DNA of 64,000 bases. Source: Paenibacillus sp. 1011MAR3C5. GTDB taxonomy: Bacteria > Bacillota > Bacilli > Paenibacillales > Paenibacillaceae. Position numbers and translations under genes: made by a program. Position 1 is the stretch's first letter, and each line of letters opens with the position of its first letter. Under the pieces are notes generated by a model. It was not told where the DNA came from and ran no database searches. It saw only the letters and a program-made list of their open reading frames with translations. Shown here in pieces: positions 26,759 through 36,139 of the stretch. The DNA lies in assembly GCF_003591485.1 (NCBI RefSeq), contig NZ_QZCF01000002.1:310001-374000 (forward strand). Direction: 5' to 3'.

Positions 26759-28576
26759 ATGACTGACGTTCGTGACCGGCAGAAGAAAATAAGAAATTTT
26801 TCCATTATCGCTCATATTGACCATGGCAAGTCAACGCTTGCGGACCGGATATTGGAATATACCGGAGCACTTAGCTCCAGGGAAATGCAAGCGCAGGTTC
26901 TGGACAAGATGGATCTGGAGCGTGAACGTGGCATTACGATCAAGCTTCAGGCGGTTCGTCTCAGCTACCGTGCCGACGATGGCGAGGAATATTTGCTCAA
27001 TCTGATTGACACGCCTGGGCATGTCGACTTTACATACGAAGTGTCACGAAGCATGGCTGCATGCGAAGGCGCACTTCTTGTAGTTGACGCAGCGCAAGGG
27101 ATTGAAGCCCAGACGCTGGCCAACGTATATCTGGCGCTCGACAATAATCTCGAAGTGCTGCCCGTCATTAACAAGATCGACCTTCCGAGCGCCGAGCCGG
27201 ATCGGGTCAAGCAAGAGATCGAAGATGTAATTGGACTGGATGCAAGCGAAGCGGTGCATGCTTCGGCCAAAGCCGGTATCGGCATTAAAGAAATATTGGA
27301 GCAAGTCGTAACAAAGGTGCCCGCACCTAACGGCGATCCGGATCAGCCTTTGAAGGCACTTATATTCGATTCTCATTATGATGCATACAAAGGCGTTATT
27401 GTCTATGTCCGCGTCGTTGACGGGCACATCCGTGCAGGCAAGAAGATCAGATTTATGGCGACGGGGGCAGAGTTCGAAGTCATCGAGGTAGGTGTGTTCA
27501 AGCCGAGCATGACAATTGTAGACGAATTGTCCGTTGGGGACGTTGGTTTTGTCGTCGCAGGCATCAAGAACGTGAAGGATACACGCGTAGGCGATACGGT
27601 GACCGATGCGAAGCGTCAGGCGCCTGAGCCGCTTCCAGGCTATCGCCGGATCAATCCGATGGTTTACTGCGGTCTCTATCCAATTGAGACGCAGGACTAC
27701 AATGACCTTCGGGATGCGCTAGAGAAGCTCGAGCTGAATGATGCATCGCTCCGCTATGAGCCGGAATCGTCCACGGCACTCGGCTTTGGGTTCCGCTGCG
27801 GATTCCTCGGACTGCTGCATATGGAGATTATCCAGGAGCGCATTGAGCGTGAATTCAATATCCCGCTCATTACAACCGCGCCAAGCGTTATCTACAAGGT
27901 TACGTTGACGAACGGCGAGACGATGGATATCGATAACCCGTCCAACTACCCGGAATCGGGCAAGCTGGATTATGTGGAGGAGCCGTACGTGAAGGCTTCC
28001 ATCATCGTGCCGAACGATTTCGTAGGCACAATCATGGAGCTTTGCCAGGGCAAACGCGGCGACTTCATCAATATGGAGTATCTGGATGCGAACCGTGTCA
28101 CGATTACGTACGATATGCCGCTGTCGGAGATCGTATATGACTTCTTCGACCAATTGAAGTCCAGAACAAAAGGGTATGCTTCGTTCGACTATGAGCTGTC
28201 AGGTTACCGCAAGTCGAGCCTTGTGAAAATGGACATCATGCTGAACGGCGAGCAAGTCGATGCCTTGTCGGTTATCGTACACCGCGATAAGGCTTATCAT
28301 CGCGGACGGCTTATTTGTGAGAAGATGAAGGAGCTAATTCCTCGTCAAATGTTCGAGGTGCCGGTCCAGGCATCCATCGGCACCAAGGTTATCGCGCGCG
28401 AAACCGTCAAGGCGATGCGAAAAAACGTTCTTGCCAAGTGTTACGGCGGTGACATCAGCCGGAAGCGCAAGCTGCTTGAGAAGCAGAAGGAAGGCAAGAA
28501 GCGGATGAAGCAGGTGGGCAGCGTCGAGGTTCCGCAAGAGGCGTTTATGGCGGTTCTGAAAATCGACGAAGATTAA
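26759..28576 (+). CDS. lepA: Elongation factor 4 (LepA)
   Basis: The 605-residue translational GTPase binds ribosomes and affects initiation or back-translocation. The P-loop AHIDHGKST lies at 18-26, DTPGHVD and NKIDLP follow, and the C-terminal part carries the LepA-specific domain with [23 protein letters not shown] 26759 gives the standard length. In-frame ATG codons upstream at 26723 and 26741 lie at or next to the predicted transcription start, so they are not preferred. The ribosome binding site is only a G-rich TGGGGG. Confidence 0.96.
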   Translation: MTDVRDRQKKIRNFSIIAHIDHGKSTLADRILEYTGALSSREMQAQVLDKMDLERERGITIKLQAVRLSYRADDGEEYLLNLIDTPGHVDFTYEVSRSMAACEGALLVVDAAQGIEAQTLANVYLALDNNLEVLPVINKIDLPSAEPDRVKQEIEDVIGLDASEAVHASAKAGIGIKEILEQVVTKVPAPNGDPDQPLKALIFDSHYDAYKGVIVYVRVVDGHIRAGKKIRFMATGAEFEVIEVGVFKPSMTIVDELSVGDVGFVVAGIKNVKDTRVGDTVTDAKRQAPEPLPGYRRINPMVYCGLYPIETQDYNDLRDALEKLELNDASLRYEPESSTALGFGFRCGFLGLLHMEIIQERIEREFNIPLITTAPSVIYKVTLTNGETMDIDNPSNYPESGKLDYVEEPYVKASIIVPNDFVGTIMELCQGKRGDFINMEYLDANRVTITYDMPLSEIVYDFFDQLKSRTKGYASFDYELSGYRKSSLVKMDIMLNGEQVDALSVIVHRDKAYHRGRLICEKMKELIPRQMFEVPVQASIGTKVIARETVKAMRKNVLAKCYGGDISRKRKLLEKQKEGKKRMKQVGSVEVPQEAFMAVLKIDED

Positions 28577-28600
28577 ACGATAAGATAAATACGTTCACGG

Positions 28601-28629
28601 GGGAGAGCGAACGCTCTCCTTCGTTTTTT
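28601..28629 (+). terminator. Intrinsic terminator after lepA
   Basis: GGAGAGC pairs with GCTCTCC around a GAAC loop, followed by TTCGTTTTTT. It may reduce readthrough into hemW 22 bp downstream. Confidence 0.75.
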
Positions 28630-28651
28630 GTAGAAGGAAGGAGAGAGCAGG

Positions 28652-29824
28652 ATGAACAGATTGCAAGCGGCTCCGAAGGCGCTTTATATACACATTCCTT
28701 TCTGTACGAACAAATGTCATTATTGCGATTTTACCTCTTATGTTCTGAAAGGACAGCCTGTCGATCAATACCTGGATGCGCTGGAGGAGGAGATGAAGCG
28801 AACGGTTGCTTCACTTCCGCCGGAGCGCATTGAGACGGTGTTCGTAGGCGGAGGCACGCCGACCGTATTGACCCCTCCACAGATGGAGCGGTTTTTGCAA
28901 GCGGTGTTCAAGCATTTCCCTATTGCGGATGATGCAGAGGTGACGATGGAGGCCAATCCGGGTACGACAGATCTCGAAAAACTGCAGGCGATGCGCAGCG
29001 GCGGAGTGAACAGAATCAGCTTTGGGGTTCAATCCTTTGATAATGGCTTGCTGGAGCGGATCGGCAGAATTCATAATGTGGATGATGTCTATCTTAGCCT
29101 GGACAATGCGCGCAAAGCCGGTTTCGATAATTTGTCTATCGACCTCATGTTCGGCTTGCCGGGACAGACGCTGGAGCATCTGTCCGACAGTGTAGACCGC
29201 GCGATGGCGCTTGGCCTGCCTCATTATTCGCTCTACAGCTTGAAGGTGGAAGAGAATACGCTGTTCCACAAGCTATACGAGCGTAATGAGCTTCCTCTTC
29301 CTCCAGAGGAAGAGGAATTCAACATGTTTCTTCTATTAATGAAGAAGCTCAAGGAGAACGGCTACCGTCATTACGAGATCAGCAACTTTGCCAAGCCGGG
29401 CTATGAGAGTCGTCATAATTCCACATACTGGCGCAATGAGCCTTATTACGGACTTGGCGCAGGAGCCCATGGCTACGCCCGGGGAACACGCCATGTCAAT
29501 CTGAAGGGCGTGCAGCCTTACATTGAGGCTAATCGTGAACGGCTGCCGCGGCTTGACGTTTACGACATCCCGCAAGCTGAAGCGATGGAAGACTTTATGA
29601 TGGTCGGTTTGAGACTGCTTGATGGCGTACGGGCATCCAGTTTTGCAGAGCAGTTCCCGGGACACAAGCTGGAGGAACGCTTTGGTTCAATCATCAATAA
29701 ACTGCTTAGCAACAAACTGCTGGAACGTCTGGAGATGGACGGCGATACTATGTATAGGCTGACTGATCAGGGCGTTCTGCTGGGCAATGAAGTGTTCGGC
29801 GCCTTTATTACCGTAGAGGGATAA
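28652..29824 (+). CDS. hemW: Radical SAM heme chaperone HemW
   Basis: This 390-residue radical SAM protein resembles coproporphyrinogen oxidase HemN but belongs to the HemW group, thought to deliver heme to membrane proteins. The cluster motif has Cys18, Cys22 and Cys25 in PFCTNKCHYCDF; the extra Cys of HemN after this motif is absent, as expected for HemW. GGGTPT and the SFGVQSF motif support the fold. GAAGGAGAG lies upstream of the ATG. B. subtilis also has this gene between lepA and hrcA. Confidence 0.93.
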   Translation: MNRLQAAPKALYIHIPFCTNKCHYCDFTSYVLKGQPVDQYLDALEEEMKRTVASLPPERIETVFVGGGTPTVLTPPQMERFLQAVFKHFPIADDAEVTMEANPGTTDLEKLQAMRSGGVNRISFGVQSFDNGLLERIGRIHNVDDVYLSLDNARKAGFDNLSIDLMFGLPGQTLEHLSDSVDRAMALGLPHYSLYSLKVEENTLFHKLYERNELPLPPEEEEFNMFLLLMKKLKENGYRHYEISNFAKPGYESRHNSTYWRNEPYYGLGAGAHGYARGTRHVNLKGVQPYIEANRERLPRLDVYDIPQAEAMEDFMMVGLRLLDGVRASSFAEQFPGHKLEERFGSIINKLLSNKLLERLEMDGDTMYRLTDQGVLLGNEVFGAFITVEG

Positions 29825-29914
29825 ATTCCGCTTGTGTATTAATACGTTTTGTTGTATATTTATTCATATTCAAAACGAACATGGAATCGGGAACATGCGG
29901 GGGTGGAGGCAGTT

Positions 29915-30385
29915 ATGCAAGCAGTGGAAGTGTTGTGCAGGACAGCGACGACGGATGATGTGGAGACGTTATATCAATTAATTCAGGGTTATGCCGAGAA
30001 AGGCGTTATGCTGCCTCGCTCGCGCGAAGTGCTGGCCCATTTAGTAGATACATTCGTTGTAGCGGAAATAGGCAATGAGGTTGTCGGCTGCGGCGCCCTC
30101 ACCAAGCTTGGCGACAATTTGGTGGAGATTAGATCGCTTGGCATTACTGACGGGTACAAGAGCCTGGGCATCGGAAGCAAGCTGGTCGACAAGCTGCTGG
30201 AGCAAGCCAAGCAACAGGGCATTACAAAAGTGATGGCGCTGACGTATGCTGTCCCTTTCTTCGAGCGGAATGGATTCTCGATTGTGGAGAAAGAGATTTT
30301 TCCGGAAAAGGTTTGGAGAGATTGCGTTAACTGTCCGAAACAGCATGCATGCGACGAGATTGCCGTACTAAAGGAATTGGCATAA
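29915..30385 (+). CDS. ArgA-like GNAT N-acetyltransferase
   Basis: This 156-residue single-domain GNAT protein resembles the short amino-acid N-acetyltransferases annotated as arginine-pathway enzymes. The SREVLAHLVDTFVVAE and GNEVVGCGAL segments, the acetyl-CoA loop YKSLGIGSKL, and the Cys-rich C-terminal CVNCPKQHACDEIA are all typical. ATG 29915 follows GGAGGC with good spacing; an upstream ATG at 29849 adds a poorly conserved stretch. It sits between hemW and hrcA with no close functional link. Whether it acetylates glutamate is inferred. Confidence 0.82.
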   Translation: MQAVEVLCRTATTDDVETLYQLIQGYAEKGVMLPRSREVLAHLVDTFVVAEIGNEVVGCGALTKLGDNLVEIRSLGITDGYKSLGIGSKLVDKLLEQAKQQGITKVMALTYAVPFFERNGFSIVEKEIFPEKVWRDCVNCPKQHACDEIAVLKELA

Positions 30386-30473
30386 TCCTGTCTAGACGTT
30401 GAAATGATCAATAAAGTTATGCTATAAGAATATCGGTCAATTGAAAATGTTAACTGAAAAATACCGAACCGAC

Positions 30474-30503
30474 TTGACAATGACAAAGCTGGTTTGGTAT
30501 TTT
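30474..30503 (+). promoter_or_regulatory. Sigma-A promoter of the hrcA heat-shock operon
   Basis: Consensus TTGACA at 30474-30479 and TATTTT at 30498-30503 with an 18 bp spacer lie just upstream of CIRCE. Confidence 0.75.
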
Positions 30504-30514
30504 TGTATTAGTGA

Positions 30515-30541
30515 TTAGCACTCATTGGAGTTGAGTGCTAA
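30515..30541 (+). promoter_or_regulatory. CIRCE operator
   Basis: A perfect TTAGCACTC - 9 bp - GAGTGCTAA inverted repeat lies about 12 bp after the -10 box, 48 bp before hrcA. HrcA bound here represses the operon, and titration of GroEL-assisted HrcA under heat stress relieves it. Confidence 0.98.
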
Positions 30542-30589
30542 CGATGGATCGACAGATGAATAGTGGATAACAAATTGGGGGGGATTGGA

Positions 30590-31615
30590 ATGCTAACGGA
30601 TCGACAACGTATGATATTGCATGCCATCGTAGATGATTATATTCGTTCGGCTGAACCCGTTGGTTCGCGAAGCATTTCCAAGCGTGGCGACGTCGCGTTC
30701 AGTCCGGCTACAATCCGGAATGAAATGGCGGACCTGGAGGAGCTGGGTTTCCTGGAGCAGCCTCATACGTCCGCAGGCCGAGTGCCTTCCACCAAAGGCT
30801 ATCGCTATTATGTTGATCATTTGATCCAGCTGAAGGAAATGAAAGAAGAAGATCTAGGATTTGTGCGGTCGTTTGTCACAGAGAAAATGAACCAAATGGA
30901 GCAGGTCATCCAGCAAGCGGCTACCGTCTTGTCGAGCTTGACTAACTATACGTCGATTATGCTTGGACCGGAGCTGTTCCATACGTCGCTGAAGCATTTC
31001 GGGCTGGTCCCGCTTAATGCGTCATCTGCCGTTGCAATCATTGTGACCAATACGGGACATGTAGAGAATCGTACCATTACGATTCCGCCAGGCCTGAATA
31101 TGGACGATATGCAGAAGGTCGTCAATATCCTGAATACGAAGCTCGTCGGTGTGCCGCTCGTTCGTCTCAAGGCGAAGCTGTACAGCGAAGTCGGTCAGGA
31201 ACTAGAGCGTCATGTTGATCATTATGAAAGCTTGATCAGCGTGCTCGACAGCGCGCTTCAGAGCGATGTCGAGCAGCGCATATTTATGAGCGGCGCAACG
31301 AATATGCTGACTCAGCCTGAATTCAAGGATGTCGACAAGGTGAAGACGATCCTGGATCTGTTGGATGAGACGCCCACCATTATGAAAATGTTCTCTTCTC
31401 TTCCTTCCGGAATACAAGTGAGGATCGGAACAGAAAATGACCATAAGGCAATCAGCGATTGCAGCTTGATTACGGCAACGTATTCCATTGATGGGGAATC
31501 GCTTGGCACAATCGGCATCTTGGGTCCGACACGCATGGAGTATGGCAAAGTTATCAGTATGCTTGACTTAATATCCAAAGATATGAGCGTTCTGCTTAGC
31601 CGATGGTATAGATAA
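30590..31615 (+). CDS. hrcA: Heat-inducible transcription repressor HrcA
   Basis: This 341-residue repressor binds CIRCE and shuts off the operon when chaperones are free. The N-terminal winged helix begins MLTDRQRMILHAIVDDYI and includes SPATIRNEMADLEELGF. The central GAF-like and C-terminal dimerisation regions are of normal length. ATG 30590 follows a G-rich ribosome binding site; an upstream start at 30563 adds residues without homology. First gene of hrcA-grpE-dnaK-dnaJ. Confidence 0.97.
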   Translation: MLTDRQRMILHAIVDDYIRSAEPVGSRSISKRGDVAFSPATIRNEMADLEELGFLEQPHTSAGRVPSTKGYRYYVDHLIQLKEMKEEDLGFVRSFVTEKMNQMEQVIQQAATVLSSLTNYTSIMLGPELFHTSLKHFGLVPLNASSAVAIIVTNTGHVENRTITIPPGLNMDDMQKVVNILNTKLVGVPLVRLKAKLYSEVGQELERHVDHYESLISVLDSALQSDVEQRIFMSGATNMLTQPEFKDVDKVKTILDLLDETPTIMKMFSSLPSGIQVRIGTENDHKAISDCSLITATYSIDGESLGTIGILGPTRMEYGKVISMLDLISKDMSVLLSRWYR

Positions 31616-31681
31616 TCCATGGAATTGCTTAGCGGATTTGCCTTTCCTGCAAGAAGGCAATTTTATGAGGAGGTGAAACAA

Positions 31682-32251
31682 ATGAGTGCAAAAGAAACAC
31701 ATAACGAAACAACGGATACCGTAATAGACGAGGCTGTTGAAGAGCAGAATGAGGCCGCGGAAAGCGCTCAGACAGAAGATGCGAACACAGAGGGGACAGA
31801 GGACCCGCGTTACGCAGAATTGGTCAAGCAAGCCGAGGAATCGCAACAGCGTTACTTACGTGCACAAGCGGACTTTGACAACTTCCGCCGCCGCACGATG
31901 AAGGAAAAAGAAGATCTGGCACAATATGCATCCATGAAGCTGATCGAGCAACTGCTTCCGGTCGTTGACAACTTCGAACGAGCTATTGCTGCATCCAGCG
32001 CCAATAACGATTATGAATCGCTAGCGAAGGGCGTGGATATGATTTTCCGCCAGCTCAGCCAAACGCTGGACGCGGAAGGTCTGAAGCCGATTAATGCGGT
32101 CGGCGAGCCGTTCAATCCAGAGTTCCACCAAGCGATTATGCAAGTGGAGAGCGATGAGTATGAAGAAGGCATCGTCGTAGAAGAAGTACAGAAGGGCTAT
32201 ATGCTCAAGGAGAAAGTGCTTCGTCCTGCGATGGTTAAAGTCAGCGGCTAA
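31682..32251 (+). CDS. grpE: Nucleotide exchange factor GrpE
   Basis: This 189-residue cochaperone releases ADP from DnaK. An acidic disordered N-terminus (about 1-50) is followed by a long coiled coil containing RAQADFDNFRRRTMKEKE and a C-terminal beta domain with the NPEFHQAIMQVE motif. AGGAGGTG lies 7 bases before ATG 31682; the longer frame from 31619 adds nonconserved residues. It is followed by an unusual tandem repeat array and then dnaK. Confidence 0.97.
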   Translation: MSAKETHNETTDTVIDEAVEEQNEAAESAQTEDANTEGTEDPRYAELVKQAEESQQRYLRAQADFDNFRRRTMKEKEDLAQYASMKLIEQLLPVVDNFERAIAASSANNDYESLAKGVDMIFRQLSQTLDAEGLKPINAVGEPFNPEFHQAIMQVESDEYEEGIVVEEVQKGYMLKEKVLRPAMVKVSG

Positions 32252-32277
32252 CGAGCCGCGACTCTATAGATGAAGGA

Positions 32278-32476
32278 TCACAAACTTTAAGATGATGCTT
32301 ACGAAGCAAGTTTGCTCCCAACCGCTAATCGCGGATCTAATCACAAACTTTAAGATGATGCTTACGAAGCAAGTTTGCTCCCAACCGCTAACGCGGTTCT
32401 AATCACAAACTTTAAGATGATGCTTACGAAGCAAGTTTGCTCCCAACCGCTAACGCGGTTCTAATCACAAACTTTT
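32278..32476. repeat. Tandem array of three 62-63 bp hairpin units before dnaK
   Basis: Three nearly identical units begin at 32278, 32341 and 32403, and a fourth is cut short at 32465-32475 where it runs into the dnaK ribosome binding site. Each unit has CAAACTT pairing with AAGTTTG across a 20-nt loop containing TGCTTACGAAGC, then a second hairpin AACCGC-TAAC-GCGGTT. Unit one differs by an inserted T and a base change in the second hairpin. There is no open coding frame across the array. A shorter relative lies before yqfC. Confidence 0.95.
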
Positions 32477-32490
32477 TAGGAGGATAAACC

Positions 32491-34335
32491 ATGAGCAAAG
32501 TTATCGGTATTGACCTGGGTACTACGAACTCTTGCGTAGCCGTTATGGAAGGCGGCGAGGCAGTCGTTATACCAAATCCGGAAGGCAACCGCACGACGCC
32601 GTCCGTTGTTGGCTTCAAGAAAGACGGAGAGCGTATTGTCGGCGAGACGGCAAAACGCCAAGCGATCACGAATCCGGATCGCACGATCATCTCGATCAAA
32701 CGCCATATGGGCACAAACCATAAGGAGAAAATCGACGATAAAGAATTTACGCCGCAAGAAATTTCGGCTATTATTCTGCAAAAGCTGAAATCTGACGCTG
32801 AAGCCTATTTGGGCCAAACCGTAACGCAAGCCGTAATTACGGTTCCGGCTTACTTCAACGACAGCCAGCGCCAAGCGACGAAAGATGCGGGCAAAATCGC
32901 CGGTCTTGAAGTTCTGCGTATCGTCAACGAACCAACTGCAGCAGCGCTTGCATACGGTATGGAGAAATCCGAAGATCAAACGATTCTTGTCTATGACCTT
33001 GGCGGCGGCACATTCGACGTCTCCATTCTTGAACTGGGCGACGGCTTCTTCGAAGTAAAAGCGACTAGCGGCGACAACAAATTGGGCGGCGACGACTTCG
33101 ACCAAGTCATCATCGATCACCTGGTATCCGAATTCAAAAAAGATCAAGGCATAGATCTGTCCAAAGATAAAGCAGCTGTACAGCGTCTGAAGGATGCTGC
33201 GGAAAAAGCGAAAAAAGAGCTTTCCGGCGTTATGACTTCCACGATTTCTTTGCCGTTCATCACCATGGTTGACGGAGTGCCTCAGCATTTGGAGATGAAC
33301 CTGACTCGTGCTAAATTTGAAGAATTGTCCGCAGCTCTCGTAGAGCGTACGCTGGGCCCGACTCGTCAGGCTTTGAGTGATGCTGGCATGACTGCGAACG
33401 ATATTGACAGAATCGTGCTTGTAGGCGGTTCGACTCGTATTCCGGCTGTACAAGAAGCCGTGAAGAAGCTTACAGGCAAAGATCCGCATAAAGGCGTTAA
33501 CCCTGATGAAGTGGTGGCCCTTGGCGCTGCGGTTCAAGCTGGCGTATTGACTGGCGATGTGAAGGATGTCGTTCTCCTTGATGTAACGCCTCTATCGCTA
33601 GGTATCGAAACAGCTGGCGGTGTGTTCACGAAGATGATCGACCGCAATACGACGATTCCGACAAGCAAATCCCAAGTGTTCTCCACCTATGCTGACAATC
33701 AGCCGGGTGTTGAAATTCACGTCCTGCAAGGCGAGCGCTCCATGGCGGCAGGCAACAAAACGCTTGGTCGCTTCACACTGAGCGATATTCCGCCAGCGCC
33801 GCGCGGTGTGCCTCAAATCGAGGTTACATTCGATATCGATGCGAACGGTATCGTTAACGTATCTGCTTTGGATAAGGGCACAGGCAAGAGCCAAAAGATC
33901 ACAATCACATCTTCGGGCGGCTTAAGCGAAGCTGAAATCGAACAAATGATGAAGGACGCCGAGCTGAACGCGGAAGATGACCGCAAGCGCAAAGAGCTGG
34001 TTGAGGCGAAGAACACGGCGGATCAACTCGTGTACTCAACCGAAAAAACGCTGAAGGACCTTGGCGACAAAGTGGATGCTTCCGAGATCGAAAAAGCGAA
34101 TGCGGCGAAAGAAAAAGTAACAGCAGCGCTTGCTACGGATGATCTGGAGCAAATCAATGCGGCTACTGCCGAGCTGACGGAAATCGTACAGCAGCTTTCT
34201 GTGAAGCTGTATGAGCAAGCTTCTCAAGAAGCAGGTGCAGCTGAAGGCGCGCCTGAAGGCGATGCAGCGAATACAAGAGGCAAGGACAATGTAGTTGACG
34301 CCGACTACGAGGTTGTCGACGATAACAAGAAGTAA
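32491..34335 (+). CDS. dnaK: Molecular chaperone DnaK (Hsp70)
   Basis: The 614-residue Hsp70 chaperone binds unfolded peptides with ATP. Signatures are [13 protein letters not shown] at the N-terminus, the [13 protein letters not shown] phosphate loop, and LVGGSTRIP; the substrate-binding and helical lid domains follow, ending in a DYEVVDD-type acidic tail. AGGAGG lies 8 bases before the ATG, directly after the last partial repeat of the upstream array. Regulated by CIRCE/HrcA as part of the operon. Confidence 0.99.
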   Translation: MSKVIGIDLGTTNSCVAVMEGGEAVVIPNPEGNRTTPSVVGFKKDGERIVGETAKRQAITNPDRTIISIKRHMGTNHKEKIDDKEFTPQEISAIILQKLKSDAEAYLGQTVTQAVITVPAYFNDSQRQATKDAGKIAGLEVLRIVNEPTAAALAYGMEKSEDQTILVYDLGGGTFDVSILELGDGFFEVKATSGDNKLGGDDFDQVIIDHLVSEFKKDQGIDLSKDKAAVQRLKDAAEKAKKELSGVMTSTISLPFITMVDGVPQHLEMNLTRAKFEELSAALVERTLGPTRQALSDAGMTANDIDRIVLVGGSTRIPAVQEAVKKLTGKDPHKGVNPDEVVALGAAVQAGVLTGDVKDVVLLDVTPLSLGIETAGGVFTKMIDRNTTIPTSKSQVFSTYADNQPGVEIHVLQGERSMAAGNKTLGRFTLSDIPPAPRGVPQIEVTFDIDANGIVNVSALDKGTGKSQKITITSSGGLSEAEIEQMMKDAELNAEDDRKRKELVEAKNTADQLVYSTEKTLKDLGDKVDASEIEKANAAKEKVTAALATDDLEQINAATAELTEIVQQLSVKLYEQASQEAGAAEGAPEGDAANTRGKDNVVDADYEVVDDNKK

Positions 34336-34346
34336 GAACAACTGGC

Positions 34347-34388
34347 GAGGGGTCAAAGAGGGGCTTGCCCTGTCTTTGACCTCCTTTC
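34347..34388 (+). other. Hairpin between dnaK and dnaJ
   Basis: GAGGGGTCAAAGA pairs with TCTTTGACCTCCTTTC in an imperfect stem. With a weak T-run it could attenuate transcription into dnaJ or protect the dnaK transcript end. Confidence 0.5.
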
Positions 34389-34427
34389 GTGCGTCAATAC
34401 AACAAATGGTAGCGGGGGTGAGATCGG

Positions 34428-35555
34428 ATGGCTAACAAACGCGATTATTATGAAGTGCTGGGTGTCGGCAAGGATGCCTCCGCGGAAGATATTAAGAAAT
34501 CATATCGCAAGCTTGCCAGGCAGTATCATCCGGATGTGAACAAGGCGGATGATGCGGAAGCGAAGTTCAAGGAAGTGAAGGAAGCGTACGACGTGCTGAG
34601 CGACGACGGCAAACGGTCAACCTATGACCAGTATGGACATGTCGATCCGAACCAAGGCATGGGCGGAGCAGGCGGAGCCGATTTTGGCGGCTTCGGCGAT
34701 ATCTTCGATATGTTCTTCGGCGGAGGCGGCGGGCGCCGCGATCCGAATGCGCCGCAGCGCGGCAACGATCTTCAATATACGATGACGGTAGAATTCAAGG
34801 AAGCCGTCTTCGGCAAGGAAACAGAGATTACGATTCCGAGAACGGAATCTTGCGATACTTGTCATGGCTCCGGCGCGAAGCCTGGTACGAAACCTGAGAC
34901 ATGCTCAACCTGCCGGGGTAGCGGACAGCAAGAGGTAGTGCAGAATACGCCATTCGGAAGAATGGTCAACCGTCGCGCATGTACGAACTGCTCCGGTACG
35001 GGACGCATCATCCGCGACAAATGCGGAACTTGTCATGGCGCGGGGAAAGTCAAGAAGCAGCGGCGTATCAAAGTCAACATTCCTGCCGGTGTGGATGACG
35101 GTGCGCAGATCCGTATGTCCGGTGAGGGCGAAGGCGGCCTAAGAGGCGGTCCAGCAGGAGATCTGTACATTGTGCTTCGTGTGAAGTCCCATGAGTTCTT
35201 CGAGCGTGAAGGCGATGATATTTATTGCGAAGTGCCGCTGACGTTCGTGCAGGCTGCATTAGGCGATGAGATTGAGATCCCTACGCTTACAGAGAAGGTT
35301 AAGCTGAAGATTCCTGCCGGTACTCAGACGGGCACATACTTTAGGCTGAAGGGCAAAGGTGTGCCGAAGCTTAGGGGATATGGAACGGGCGATCAGCACG
35401 TCAAGGTTACGATTGTAACGCCTACAAGTCTGACGGATGATCAGAAGGATTTGCTTCGTCAGTTTGGCGGGCTTTCCGGCGAATCGACCAATGAGCAGGG
35501 CGAACATCATGAGTCGATTTTTGAGAAAATGAAAAAGGCGTTCCGCGGCGAATAG
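34428..35555 (+). CDS. dnaJ: Chaperone protein DnaJ
   Basis: The 375-residue Hsp40 delivers substrates to DnaK and triggers ATP hydrolysis. The J domain (about 1-70) has HPDV, the Gly/Phe-rich linker follows, then four zinc repeats [24 protein letters not shown] and CGTCHGAG, and the C-terminal substrate domains. The start has a GGGGGTGA ribosome binding site. Its 3' end forms part of a terminator stem. Last gene of the heat-shock operon. Confidence 0.99.
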   Translation: MANKRDYYEVLGVGKDASAEDIKKSYRKLARQYHPDVNKADDAEAKFKEVKEAYDVLSDDGKRSTYDQYGHVDPNQGMGGAGGADFGGFGDIFDMFFGGGGGRRDPNAPQRGNDLQYTMTVEFKEAVFGKETEITIPRTESCDTCHGSGAKPGTKPETCSTCRGSGQQEVVQNTPFGRMVNRRACTNCSGTGRIIRDKCGTCHGAGKVKKQRRIKVNIPAGVDDGAQIRMSGEGEGGLRGGPAGDLYIVLRVKSHEFFEREGDDIYCEVPLTFVQAALGDEIEIPTLTEKVKLKIPAGTQTGTYFRLKGKGVPKLRGYGTGDQHVKVTIVTPTSLTDDQKDLLRQFGGLSGESTNEQGEHHESIFEKMKKAFRGE

Positions 35556-35573
35556 CGCGGAACGTTTTTTTTT
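35539..35573 (+). terminator. Intrinsic terminator overlapping the dnaJ stop
   Basis: A 9 bp GC-rich stem (35539-35547 with 35556-35564) followed by nine T residues includes the last codons of dnaJ. It ends the hrcA-grpE-dnaK-dnaJ operon. Confidence 0.93.
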
Positions 35574-35651
35574 GTATAGAATTACTCCCAGCCACGCATG
35601 CTAAAGCGGTGGAAAACGATACCGAAAATGGATTAGCGGGAGTGATTCAGA

Positions 35652-35810
35652 ATGACGAATGAGCATAACGAGCTGGAAAATGTGAACTTCGGCCAGCTGC
35701 CTATCAGTAAAAACGAAGATGTGGAATTTTCTGAGGAGCTTGCCGATGAGGCGGATCGCAAGGCGCAGCAGCGAGCGAAGGAAGCCGACGAACGGGCTCA
35801 GGAGCAATAA
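35652..35810 (+). CDS. YfhD-family small protein
   Basis: This 52-residue hydrophilic protein contains DVEFSEELADEADRKAQQRA, the pattern of the Bacillales YfhD family, whose function is unknown; several members are linked to sporulation or stress by their regulation. GGGAGTG precedes the ATG. It ends 2 bp before the next small gene, so the two are cotranscribed. Assignment is from the motif as remembered. Confidence 0.8.
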   Translation: MTNEHNELENVNFGQLPISKNEDVEFSEELADEADRKAQQRAKEADERAQEQ

Positions 35811-35812
35811 GC

Positions 35813-36022
35813 ATGTCAACTGTGGAGATTCATGCATCGTTTCAGGACGAGCAGTCTGCGATGGAGGCGTTGCATAAGCTGCAGGCGCTTCGAGTTGTCG
35901 ATGTATACGGTTTGCATGAGAATGGACGCCTCACCGCAACAATCGAGGATGAGGTCGCAGACCGTGCTATGAGGCTGATTGAACAAGTTGGCGGCAGTAT
36001 TACGTCAGGACAACTGGAATAA
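35813..36022 (+). CDS. Small conserved-looking hypothetical protein
   Basis: This 69-residue protein has an alternating strand-helix-strand-helix pattern (VEIHASF, then AMEALHKLQALRVVDVYG, then RLTATIE, then ADRAMRLIEQVGG) like a small ferredoxin-type fold. I do not recognise a family. AGGAG is 8 bases before the ATG and overlaps the end of the YfhD gene. A terminator follows. Function unknown. Confidence 0.75.
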   Translation: MSTVEIHASFQDEQSAMEALHKLQALRVVDVYGLHENGRLTATIEDEVADRAMRLIEQVGGSITSGQLE

Positions 36023-36036
36023 CCGATCCGAGAGAA

Positions 36037-36073
36037 GACGCAAGAAGCGAACCGCTTTTTGCGTCATTTTTTT
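36037..36073 (+). terminator. Intrinsic terminator before prmA
   Basis: GACGCAAGAAGCG pairs with CGCTTTTTGCGTC (small bulge) and is followed by seven T residues. It ends the two-gene yfhD unit. Confidence 0.85.
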
Positions 36074-36101
36074 GTGCTTGGCCCTGAGATTGGTGTACAA
36101 T
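36072..36101 (+). promoter_or_regulatory. Candidate sigma-A promoter for prmA
   Basis: TTGTGC (36072-36077), 18 bp, then TACAAT (36096-36101), about 39 bp before prmA. Confidence 0.5.
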
Positions 36102-36139
36102 AGAGGATAGGCATTTTTGATATTTGGGAGGCATTACAT

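Noticed and set aside
32278..32476. CRISPR array as an explanation of the dnaK repeats
   Set aside because: The units are directly adjoining 62-63 bp copies with no variable spacers, and there are no cas genes in the window.
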